Origin: JAOABC01 sp041287495
GTDB taxonomy: Bacteria; Aquificota; Aquificia; Aquificales; Hydrogenothermaceae
Assembly (NCBI GenBank): GCA_041287495.1
Contig: JBEULE010000034.1
Span: 1-64,000, forward strand
Direction: 5' to 3'
Length of the DNA stretch: 64,000 bases
The notes under the pieces were generated by a model. The model made no database searches, had not been told where the DNA came from, and saw nothing but the letters and a program-made list of their open reading frames with translations. Position 1 is the first letter of the stretch. Every line of letters starts with the position of its first letter. The position numbers and the translations under genes were made by a program. Below, piece by piece: positions 8,711 through 16,985 of the stretch.

Positions 8711-9096
8711 TTTTCAAGAACATGCTTATCAAGAGAATAACATTTAAACTCCCCTTCAAAAACCTTTTCTTCTCCTTTATATCCTTCTACTTTTACAGTT
8801 GATTTTATTCCTTCTGTTTGGATAACTTCACTTTTAAATAGTATCTCATCTCCAACTTTTACAGGTTTTATAAATCTAACAGATGCTGAACCTAAAACTA
8901 CATTAGGGTGGTTGATGGTTATCATCGCAAGGTAATCTGCTGCTGAAAATATAAATCCACCGTGAATTAATCCTCTTTCATCTGCTATCATATCTTCTGT
9001 TGTTTTGAGTAATAGCTTTCCACTTTTACCTTCTGTTATATCTACTGGAAACCCATTTATTTTCTGGTTTATTTTAAGATGTGTTTTTATATCCAT
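8707..9096 (-). CDS. hotdog-fold acyl thioesterase (PaaI-like), in biotin operon
   Basis: A 129-aa single hotdog domain. LIHGGFIFSAADYLAM at about residues 43-58 has the HGG turn and acidic residue of PaaI/4HBT-type thioesterases, and SVRFIKPVKVGDEI is the typical second strand pair. The substrate cannot be read from sequence. Because it is the first of four overlapping genes ending in bioC, it may release an acid from an acyl-ACP or acyl-CoA in pimelate synthesis. It follows tsaC by 1 base. An FapR-like or housekeeping thioesterase role is an alternative. Confidence 0.7.
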   Translation of the reverse strand: MDIKTHLKINQKINGFPVDITEGKSGKLLLKTTEDMIADERGLIHGGFIFSAADYLAMITINHPNVVLGSASVRFIKPVKVGDEILFKSEVIQTEGIKSTVKVEGYKGEEKVFEGEFKCYSLDKHVLEK

Positions 9097-9097
9097 T

Positions 9098-9706
9098 TTA
9101 AACCTCTAAACTTTTTCTTCCCTGTCTTACTATCTTAACTTTTCCGTTTTCTAATTCAACTATCGTTGAGGGTATATTATTTATCACTTCTCCTCTATCT
9201 ATGTATAGATTTATTTTGTATGAGAAGTAATCTATTGCCTCTTTTATATTTTTTGCAGGTTCTAATCCAGAAGGATTACAGCTTGGTGCTATTACTGGTT
9301 TATTTAGTTCTCTGAGAAATTTTAAAAGCTCAGGGTCATCTGGTATTCTAAAAGCAAGTTTTTTTGTTCCTCTGTGTAGATATTCAAATTTTTCTGGGTC
9401 TTCAAGTTTCATTATAACGGTTATTCCTTTTGTAGATAAAAGTTTCTTTTCTTTATCGTTTATTGGAACTTTAAATTTTCCAAGATAGTTTAAATCAGGA
9501 ATTAGTATTATAAAAGGTTTACCCAAATCTCTCTCTTTTAATCTGTATACTTTTTCAACACTTTCTGGATTTGTAGCATCTGCCAATATACCGTATATTG
9601 TGTCAGTTTTTGTTACTACCAATCCTCCGTTTTTTATAACCTCTATCCCATCCTGTAATCTGTCTGACACTCTAATATTGGTGTTCTTTTTCTGGAAAGA
9701 CTCCAT
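9098..9706 (-). CDS. tsaC: L-threonylcarbamoyladenylate synthase (TsaC/YrdC/Sua5 family)
   Basis: A 202-aa YrdC-domain protein: TKTDTIYGILAD at about residues 33-44, KERDLGKPFIILIPD, and the late APSCNPSG motif with conserved serine. It makes threonylcarbamoyl-AMP for the t6A37 modification of tRNAs that read ANN codons. It lacks the C-terminal Sua5 domain. The annotated start overlaps panB by 35 bases; a later start at ATG or another codon is possible but no better ribosome site is apparent. Confidence 0.85.
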   Translation of the reverse strand: MESFQKKNTNIRVSDRLQDGIEVIKNGGLVVTKTDTIYGILADATNPESVEKVYRLKERDLGKPFIILIPDLNYLGKFKVPINDKEKKLLSTKGITVIMKLEDPEKFEYLHRGTKKLAFRIPDDPELLKFLRELNKPVIAPSCNPSGLEPAKNIKEAIDYFSYKINLYIDRGEVINNIPSTIVELENGKVKIVRQGRKSLEV

Positions 9707-10460
9707 TTTCTACTTCTTCCTTGTAGTTTATTAAAGCTTGCTTTATTAGTTTTCCTGCTTCAATATATCTTTTCACAAATTTAGGTGTTTTCTCAAATAT
9801 ACCTATTAGGTCGTGGAATACTAAAACCTGTCCATCTGTATCACTACCTGCACCTATTCCTATAGTAGGTATTGATATGTTTTCTGTTATCTCTTTTGCT
9901 AATTCTGATGGGATAGCTTCAAGAACTATTGAAAAACATCCGGCTTTTTCAAGAGCTTTAGCATCTTCTATCAATCTCTCTCTATCTTTTTTTGTCTTTC
10001 CCTGAACCTTGTAACCACCAAGTTGATTTACAAACTGAGGAGTAAGTCCTATATGCCCCATAACTGGAATACCGACAGATACCAGTTTATTAACTATATC
10101 AGTAATCTGCTTTCCACCTTCTATCTTAACGGCATTTGCACCGCTTTCCTTTAAGACTTTTCCGGCATTTTTAACTGCATCTTCTAAAGATATATGATAA
10201 CTCATAAATGGCATATCTACTATTATAAATGTGTTTGGAGCACCTCTTCTGACAGCTTTTGAGTGGTATATCATCTCTTCTAAGGTTACCGGTAAAGTTG
10301 AGTCATTTCCTTGTATAACCATAGATAGAGAGTCCCCTACTAAGATAGCATCTATTCCAGCTTCCTCACATAGTTTTGCAGACCAGTAATCGTATGTAGA
10401 GATTATGGTTATCTTCTTTCTAGATTCTTTAGCTTTGAAAAACTCAGTAATACTTTTCAT
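9672..10460 (-). CDS. panB: 3-methyl-2-oxobutanoate hydroxymethyltransferase (PanB)
   Basis: A 262-aa enzyme that makes ketopantoate from ketoisovalerate with methylene-tetrahydrofolate, the first step to pantothenate and CoA. VGDSLSMVIQGND (about 42-54) and DMPFMSYH (about 83-90) are the metal- and substrate-binding motifs, and GHIGLTPQ follows. IGIGAGSDTDGQVLV is the family signature near residue 200. It lies 18 bases after proA and overlaps tsaC. Close linkage to the biotin genes groups two cofactor pathways in one transcription unit. Confidence 0.93.
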   Translation of the reverse strand: MKSITEFFKAKESRKKITIISTYDYWSAKLCEEAGIDAILVGDSLSMVIQGNDSTLPVTLEEMIYHSKAVRRGAPNTFIIVDMPFMSYHISLEDAVKNAGKVLKESGANAVKIEGGKQITDIVNKLVSVGIPVMGHIGLTPQFVNQLGGYKVQGKTKKDRERLIEDAKALEKAGCFSIVLEAIPSELAKEITENISIPTIGIGAGSDTDGQVLVFHDLIGIFEKTPKFVKRYIEAGKLIKQALINYKEEVENGVFPEKEHQY

Positions 10461-10478
10461 ACTAAAAAGTTATATCTT

Positions 10479-11819
10479 TTATTTTAAATTACAATGTTCT
10501 GTATCAATTTTTATCTCTTCATCTTTCGGTATTCCGACATTTTCTCTTAGCTGTCCATCACCAAACACTATAAATTTAGGAATTGTTAGCTCTTTCAGAG
10601 CCATTGGACCTCTTGCATGTATTTTGTCAGTTGATATTCCCATTTCTGCTCCTAATCCAAACTCATTTCCGTCTGTAAATCTCGTTGATGCATTTACATA
10701 AACTGCCGCACTATCTACTTCTTGTAGAAATCTCATTCCTTTTGTGTAATTTTCGGTTACTATTGCATCAGAGTGGTGAGAGCCGTATTTTTCTATAAAG
10801 TCTATTGCTTCATCAAGACTGTCAACTACCTTAACGGCTATTATTAAATCTAAGAACTCTTCGTAGTAGTCTTCTTCTTTTACCGGAACAATCTTTGTAT
10901 CTTTTGCTTTCGGATGGTTAATAAGGAGGTTATAGCTGTATTCATCACATCTCATCTCTACACCAGCTTTTGAGTAGTAGTAGGCTATCTCCGGTAGAAA
11001 TCTGTCAGCTATATTCCTGTGGACTACCAAGTTTTCAATTGCATTACATACAGAAGGTCTTTGGACTTTTGCGTTGTAAGCTATATTTAGGGCTTTTTCC
11101 ATATCTGCTTCATCGTCTATGTATAGATTACATACACCTTTGTAATGTTTTATAACTGGAATCCTTGAGTTTTCCGCTACAGCTCTTATTAAGCTCTCTC
11201 CTCCTCTAGGTATTGCTACATCTATTAAACCTTCAAGTTTAAGAAGCTCATTTACAACAGACCTATCGGTGGTATCTACAAACATAACTGCATCTTCTGG
11301 AAAAGATGTTTCTCTACAAGCCTGTTTTATGATATCAACAAGTATTCTGTTTGAGTTTATTGTTTCACTTCCACCTTTTAGGATAACAGCATTTGATGAT
11401 TTCATACATAGAGAAGCTGCTTCTATGGTAACATTAGGTCTTGCTTCGTAGATTATCAGTATAACTCCAAGTGGAACTCTCATCTGTCCAACTTTTAAGC
11501 CGTTAGGTCTTGTCCACATATTTATGATCTCACCTACAGGGTCAGGTAAAGCTGCTACGTCTTTTAGAACCTGAACCATCTGGTTTATTCTCTTATCATC
11601 AAGGGCTAACCTGTCAAGCAAAGCTTTTGAGTATCCTTTTTTTTCTGCATTTTCAAGGTCTTTTCTGTTTTCAGCTAATATCTCCTCTTTTCTCTCTAAA
11701 AGAAGTTCTGCTGTCCTAATTAATGTTTTATTCTTTATATCTGTTTTTAAATTTGTTAATGTCCTTACAGTTTTTTTGGCTTTTTGTGCTAATTTTAAAG
11801 TATACTCTCGTGCATCCAT
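10479..11819 (-). CDS. proA: glutamate-5-semialdehyde dehydrogenase (ProA)
   Basis: A 446-aa aldehyde-dehydrogenase-superfamily enzyme of proline synthesis; it reduces gamma-glutamyl phosphate with NADPH. The catalytic cysteine lies in VQRPSVCNAIENLVVH, the usual ProA context. RGGESLIR, KHYKGVCN and GAEMGIST are further family motifs. The proB partner is not in the window. It sits 2 bases after the DUF4388 gene and 18 before panB. A C-terminal tail of about 20 residues follows the normal end motif (FVFGDGQLR). Confidence 0.93.
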   Translation of the reverse strand: MDAREYTLKLAQKAKKTVRTLTNLKTDIKNKTLIRTAELLLERKEEILAENRKDLENAEKKGYSKALLDRLALDDKRINQMVQVLKDVAALPDPVGEIINMWTRPNGLKVGQMRVPLGVILIIYEARPNVTIEAASLCMKSSNAVILKGGSETINSNRILVDIIKQACRETSFPEDAVMFVDTTDRSVVNELLKLEGLIDVAIPRGGESLIRAVAENSRIPVIKHYKGVCNLYIDDEADMEKALNIAYNAKVQRPSVCNAIENLVVHRNIADRFLPEIAYYYSKAGVEMRCDEYSYNLLINHPKAKDTKIVPVKEEDYYEEFLDLIIAVKVVDSLDEAIDFIEKYGSHHSDAIVTENYTKGMRFLQEVDSAAVYVNASTRFTDGNEFGLGAEMGISTDKIHARGPMALKELTIPKFIVFGDGQLRENVGIPKDEEIKIDTEHCNLK

Positions 11820-11821
11820 CT

Positions 11822-12571
11822 TTACACCTCTGATTTTTTAGGTCTGTTTTCTAAAAGTTGGATTATTCTATCAAAGATTGTTTCGTTTTTCTTAAGCTTT
11901 AAAGGTAGTTTTATTATTCCGGCTGTTAAAAACCCGTAGAGAGCTCTCTTTGTTAGAAGTTTTATCTTTTTAATTTCATCACTATCTCCAATTTTTTGCG
12001 ATTTTAAAAGTTTATTTAATGTTATCTGAGACTCTATATCAAAAACTGTTTTTGTTCCATCTATTAATGATAAAATCTCCTTCTCATCTTCGTTAAGTGA
12101 AGAAATCTGAGCTTTTTCTTTATAGTTCTCTACTTTCTCGTATATCAGGTTTTCATCTGTGATTTTCCTGTTTACTTCTTCTTCTGACAAATCCCTCGAA
12201 AGATGCATTATCAGCTTTTCTGTATCAACTGGAGCTGTTATATCATCAGGAATTTTTATAAAACCGGAAGTTACGGAAAAATTTCCCTTCTTGAGAGAGA
12301 GAACCATAGGTAATTTTTCAACGATGTTTGCTATAAGTTTATCTTTGGATACACCTTCCTTCCGGAGTATAGACTCAAAATCAAGGTCTAGGTATACAAG
12401 GAAACTTTTTGAAACTTCCCTTATTAATATCGGTTTACCTTCCTTAAAATAAACTGCTATATATCTTTTATTCTCTGCCGGTTCTGCAATGAGAATACAG
12501 TTTTTTCTGCCTTTTAAAATTGCTCCCAAAACATCTATGAGTCCGAAATTTTCAAAATTTCCACTAATCAT
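11822..12571 (-). CDS. DUF4388 (PATAN-like) domain protein
   Basis: A 249-aa protein. The N terminus (GNFENFGLIDVLGAIL, about residues 4-19) and the following segment with AVYFKEGKPI match the DUF4388/PATAN fold found in signalling proteins of delta-proteobacteria, cyanobacteria and Aquificota. The second half, around residues 160-230, has a winged-helix-like pattern (LIDGTKTVFDI ... ALYGFLTAGII), as in other DUF4388 proteins. It is first in the operon with proA, panB, tsaC and the biotin genes. A ribosome site GGAG is 8 bases before the ATG. Its function is unknown; a regulatory or polarity role is typical for the family. Confidence 0.6.
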   Translation of the reverse strand: MISGNFENFGLIDVLGAILKGRKNCILIAEPAENKRYIAVYFKEGKPILIREVSKSFLVYLDLDFESILRKEGVSKDKLIANIVEKLPMVLSLKKGNFSVTSGFIKIPDDITAPVDTEKLIMHLSRDLSEEEVNRKITDENLIYEKVENYKEKAQISSLNEDEKEILSLIDGTKTVFDIESQITLNKLLKSQKIGDSDEIKKIKLLTKRALYGFLTAGIIKLPLKLKKNETIFDRIIQLLENRPKKSEV

Positions 12572-12595
12572 AAAAGCTACTCCAAAGTTATATGT

Positions 12596-12605
12596 TATAA
12601 TTATA
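12596..12605. promoter_or_regulatory. overlapping divergent -10 elements
   Basis: TATAATTATA contains a perfect TATAAT on each strand, between the DUF4388 gene (minus) and the TonB-receptor gene (plus). Facing start codons are about 25-30 bases away on either side, so both genes may be transcribed from mutually exclusive promoters. No clear -35 element is seen on either side. Confidence 0.4.
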
Positions 12606-12624
12606 CAATAAAATGGGGTTTTGT

Positions 12625-14558
12625 ATGAAAAATATAAAAATTTTGGCTTTTAGTTTACTTACGGTTTTACCTTTTGTGAGTTATGGAAAGGATATAAAGG
12701 AAATTCTATCTGAGTATGAGGAAGCTTCTGATCTGTCTAATAAAACAAAAATAGAGAATCTTGGACACTATATAGTAATAACAAGAAGAGAGCTTGATAT
12801 AATGCAGGCTTACACCCTTACTGATGTATTGAAATCCCTAAAATTATATACATATATACCAAACAGATTTGGAATTTATCAGTTAGTTTCTGCCGGATCT
12901 TCTGTAGGATCAAATACTTCTTACAAACTTTTCATTGATGATCACGAAGTCAGTTCTATACATACTGATAGTCCATTTTTAATATTTGATAGATATCCTC
13001 TTGATAATATAGACCATATAAAGATCTATTCTGGAGCTGGCGCAGTAAGGATAGGAAATGAACCTTCTTTAATAATTATCAAACTTTACACAAAAGAGCC
13101 TTCAAGGGAAAATGCTTCTGTATTGAGAACTTCTGTATCCTCAAGGAGAGATTACACAATAAGCTTTAACGATGCGAGAGTTATTAAAGATATATCTTAC
13201 AACCTTCTTATAAGTAGAAGTTATGAAAATTTTCCTACATACAGACTTTTTTCAACCAATTTAAGTAGAGATACAAAGAGAAATTATCTCTTTTTAAAAC
13301 TGAACTATCAAGATACATCCCTAGACATTAGCTTTGCAGATGTAAAAAGAGATGCTTTTGGTGGTCTTGCCGTAGATTTTAGTTCAACATTTTCAAGGAC
13401 ATCATCTCAGGATTTTTATATAAATCTAACTCAAAAATTTTTAGAGGATAAATCTTTAAAACTAAATCTGTCGGTTGATATAAACAGGAGAGAAGGTGAG
13501 TTTGCAAATGATTTAGCTGGTGGAGGTGTATTTCTTGCTCCAATTTATCCTGATAATCCAACTTCCGATTCTTTAAAAATACCAACCTATTACTATGAAA
13601 AAAGAGATTTCAATAAATACACTCTTTATATATCCAAGGAGTTTAAAACGGAAAAAACACGCTCTTAATAGGGTCTTCTTATAAAATTAAAAAAAATGAT
13701 ATAAAAGAGATTAGATATAAAACTTCATTAGGAGATTACACTTTAAATAAGCTAACCGGATTTGATAGAGTTAATCTCTTTACAGTGTTTGCAGAAAACC
13801 AGTTTAATATAACAGATAGAAATCTACTTTTCGTCTCTTTAAAAGTTGATCACTATGGCAGAAACGGAGGATATAAAGATTTTACAAACTACATAGCAAG
13901 AGCAGGTTTTGTATCATACTTAAATGATAACTTGTATACAAAAGCTTTTATCACAAAAACATACATCCCTCCGTCATTCTACGAAATTGAGATGTCCAAA
14001 AACAGTCAAGACCTTTCTTGTGAAAAGATAAAAAGTTTAAGTTTTGAAACAGAATACAAGAAAGATAACCATAAACTAAATTTCTTCTATGTATATATTG
14101 AAGCAAAAGATGTGATTGTTTTTCTTCCTTATTCCCAAAACTACAATAGAACTCTAAAAGGACATTACTTAAGTTTGGATTATGAGTATAAATTTGACAC
14201 TAATAATAAGATATCATTTAACCTGTTTAAAACATTCAGCAACTTTGATACAACATTTTCAAGTCAAGATGGTGGATTTATTAAAGTATTTAACTCTACA
14301 GACAAGTTTGACATATACAATGAGTTAATTTATAGGAAAGGTTTCACTGTGATGGGAATGAAAATTAACGATAGTTTTAATTATAATGTAGGTGTAACTT
14401 ACCGATTAAAAGATAACTGGTTTGTTAAACTTAAAGGTGAGAATCTGTTAAACAGTAGTCCAAAGGCTGTTTTTGTAATTCCTATCGGGCAAACTTCGGT
14501 GATATCTTTACCTTCTTACGACAGAAGAGTTATATTTAGTATTGAGAAGGTATTTTAA
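12625..14558 (+). pseudogene. TonB-dependent outer-membrane receptor, frameshifted
   Basis: About 645 codons in two frames. The start at 12625 gives a signal peptide (ILAFSLLTVLPFVSYG). A plug domain follows, with VITRRELDIMQAYTLTDVLKSL and IDHIKIYSGAGAV, then a beta-barrel. The upstream frame ends at a TAA at 13666. Adding one base at the six-A run 13652-13657 restores the reading frame into TLLIGSSYKIKK, and it continues to 14558, ending with a strand typical of barrel C termini (RRVIFSIEKVF). So a -1 shift separates the halves. It may be a sequencing error in a homopolymer, a real mutation or slippage. The substrate is unknown; the gene is linked to a small exported protein and a GGDEF-EAL protein. 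Confidence 0.75.
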
Positions 14559-14560
14559 CT

Positions 14561-14986
14561 ATGGAATTTTTAAAATTTAAAATTGTCTTCATATCACTGG
14601 CAATCTTATTTGAAATCTTGAATGCTCAAGAACTTGCACTGAAGTATGAGATCAAACTTATAGAAAAGATAGTTAGGGATATAACCGGCAAAGATTTTCC
14701 AAATGTATGTGTAGTAAACTATCCTGTGGATAGAATAAGAGAATATTCAAACAATCTTGTTATATCTTCATGTAATCAGGCTGATATGGTAATTGCTGGA
14801 ACAGACGAGGTAAGTAGCTTTAATAAACCAGTTTTATTGGTTGGTAGCGCTGAATTCAAAAAGAAAAACTATATAATTGGTGCTATATTTTGGAGAAAAG
14901 GAAGACCACAGATAATGTTTATAGAAAAAAATCTAAAATATTTTAATATTGAACTTCCTCCAGAGTATAGAAGATATTATATATGA
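14561..14986 (+). CDS. small exported protein of receptor/GGDEF-EAL cassette
   Basis: A 141-aa protein with an N-terminal signal peptide (hydrophobic residues about 7-20, cleavage near NAQE) and about 118 mature residues containing two cysteines (NVCVV and SSCNQ) that could form a disulfide. I do not recognise the family. It lies 2 bases after the TonB-receptor gene and 25 before a membrane GGDEF-EAL gene. That order resembles the YfiR/YfiN theme, in which a periplasmic protein controls a membrane cyclase, but I claim only similarity of layout, not homology. Confidence 0.6.
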   Translation: MEFLKFKIVFISLAILFEILNAQELALKYEIKLIEKIVRDITGKDFPNVCVVNYPVDRIREYSNNLVISSCNQADMVIAGTDEVSSFNKPVLLVGSAEFKKKNYIIGAIFWRKGRPQIMFIEKNLKYFNIELPPEYRRYYI

Positions 14987-15011
14987 TATGGTAAAGAAGG
15001 ATTTTTAGAGT

Positions 15012-16895
15012 ATGCTAAGGCTGATTATTAGGGAGCTATTAAGTAGTAAAATCAGCATGGGTGTAATTTTATTTTCTCTATTTGCTTACGTATTTTTTCT
15101 ATTTTATCTTCCAAACATAGAAAAAAAACTTCATAAATTAATTACAGATAGAGGTATAGAGAGTATAGACAGTTTCTCTGTGTCCGTCTTAAACACACTT
15201 TCAAAACATTATGATAAAGGAGATTATAGAGTTCTTACAGATATACTTGAAACATTGAATGTTAAAGATGTGAAGTATGTATTCATAATATCAAAAGATA
15301 ATGAAGGTTATAGGATTTTAATTGATGCTTCAAAAAAAGATAGACTACCTCCGGGAAGTCCTATACAGCTACTTCCTGAAGAGGAATCTACTGTCCGAAA
15401 AGTATATACTACAGCAAAAAGATACGTTTTAATCCACGAAGATTTAGATACAATAGGAATAACAATGTATAGACCTTTTATTAAAGATGGTAAAATCTTG
15501 GGAGTTTTAGTAGTAGATTTTTCTAAACATAAGGTAAAAGAAATATCCCAGATAGTTCATAATATAAGGAATGTTATACTTTTTATAGTTGCCGTTTTTC
15601 TTATAAGTTTAAATGCAGTGATAATCTCAACATTAAAAGCCATATATCACAGGAAGAAAAGTAGAACCGATAGCTTAACAGGTCTTTATAACAGAACATT
15701 TTTAGAAGATTTAGAATATACGATGAATCTATCAAATTATGTTGTTGCTCTCATTGATATTGATTTCTTCAAAAAGGTAAACGATAATTACGGACATGAA
15801 GTTGGAGATATGGTGTTAAAAGAGGTTGCAAAAGTGCTGAAAGATAGTATACGATCAGAGGATTATCTTATAAGATACGGAGGAGAGGAATTTTTACTTT
15901 TTATTAAGAAAAATAGAGAAGATATAAATAAAACAATAAATGGAGTTGAGAGGATAAGATCTGCAGTAGAAAATCACAAAATCTATATAAATAATGAAGA
16001 TTACATAAAAGTTACATTATCTATAGGTGTAAATCTCTCTACTGAAAAGATGAAAGATATAAACGAAGCTATAAATAAAGCAGATGTAGCTCTGTATAGA
16101 GCAAAAGGTAAGGGTAGGAATAGAATTGAAATATACGATGAAGAGAGTGATACGAAAGAATCTGTATTAAAAGTATCACAGATAAAAAAAGCTTTGGAAG
16201 AAGGAAGAGTTATATGCTACTACCAACCTATTGTGAATTTAGAAACCGGAGAGTATTCTCACTTTGAAGCTTTAGCGAGAATAGTAAAGGAAGACGGTGA
16301 TATCATACAGCCTTATATGTTTATAGATGTAATAGAAAATACATTCTTATACACCCGGCTTACAAAACAGATAATAGAGCATAACTTTAAAATTCTTACT
16401 GAATATAAGGATTTAAAAGTAAGTATAAATCTAAAACCTGCAGATATTATAAATCAATCAACGATAGGTTATCTCATTGAGTTATCTTCTAAGAATCCCG
16501 ATATTTCAAATAGAATGCTTCTTGAGATTGTAGAAACGGAAAATGTTTTAATGTATGAACAGATTATAAAAAATATCCATTCTTTGAAAGAGAAAGGTTA
16601 TAAAATCTGTATAGATGACTTTGGATCCGGATATTCAAACTTTGTATATCTTCTTAAACTAAATGTTGACTACCTAAAATTAGATGCAAACTTAATAAAG
16701 AATATAGATACAGATAAAATATCTCAGGAAGTTGTTGAGATGATAGTTCAGTTCTGTAAAAAGATGAGGATAACAGTTATAGCAGAGTTTGTAGAGAATG
16801 AAAGTATTTTAGAAACATTAAAAATACTTGGAATAGAGTATGGTCAAGGATACTACTTTTCAAAACCACAACCACTTGAAAAATTTCTCAAATAA
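15012..16895 (+). CDS. membrane-bound GGDEF-EAL c-di-GMP signalling protein
   Basis: A 627-aa protein. A membrane helix at about 11-33, a periplasmic sensor segment of about 150 residues and a second helix at about 186-205 precede a GGDEF domain with GGEEF at 290-294 and an upstream RSED inhibitory-site motif five residues before it. An EAL domain follows with EAL at 419-421, SINL, LEIVE, DDFGSG, YLKLD and AEFVE. All catalytic residues of both domains look intact, so it could both make and degrade c-di-GMP. It is the third gene after the TonB receptor and the exported protein, suggesting it responds to what they bind. Confidence 0.9.
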   Translation: MLRLIIRELLSSKISMGVILFSLFAYVFFLFYLPNIEKKLHKLITDRGIESIDSFSVSVLNTLSKHYDKGDYRVLTDILETLNVKDVKYVFIISKDNEGYRILIDASKKDRLPPGSPIQLLPEEESTVRKVYTTAKRYVLIHEDLDTIGITMYRPFIKDGKILGVLVVDFSKHKVKEISQIVHNIRNVILFIVAVFLISLNAVIISTLKAIYHRKKSRTDSLTGLYNRTFLEDLEYTMNLSNYVVALIDIDFFKKVNDNYGHEVGDMVLKEVAKVLKDSIRSEDYLIRYGGEEFLLFIKKNREDINKTINGVERIRSAVENHKIYINNEDYIKVTLSIGVNLSTEKMKDINEAINKADVALYRAKGKGRNRIEIYDEESDTKESVLKVSQIKKALEEGRVICYYQPIVNLETGEYSHFEALARIVKEDGDIIQPYMFIDVIENTFLYTRLTKQIIEHNFKILTEYKDLKVSINLKPADIINQSTIGYLIELSSKNPDISNRMLLEIVETENVLMYEQIIKNIHSLKEKGYKICIDDFGSGYSNFVYLLKLNVDYLKLDANLIKNIDTDKISQEVVEMIVQFCKKMRITVIAEFVENESILETLKILGIEYGQGYYFSKPQPLEKFLK

Positions 16896-16985
16896 AATGC
16901 TGTTTTATTTAACAAAATTAAGACTTTCTCAGAAAAATATATTAAAATATTTGATTACTTGAAATAAATCAAAGAGGTAGATAAA

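Noticed and set aside
13640..13670. Programmed -1 frameshift in the TonB receptor
   Set aside because: The A-run is out of phase for a canonical X-XXY-YYZ heptamer, and no downstream stem was found. Error or mutation is more likely.
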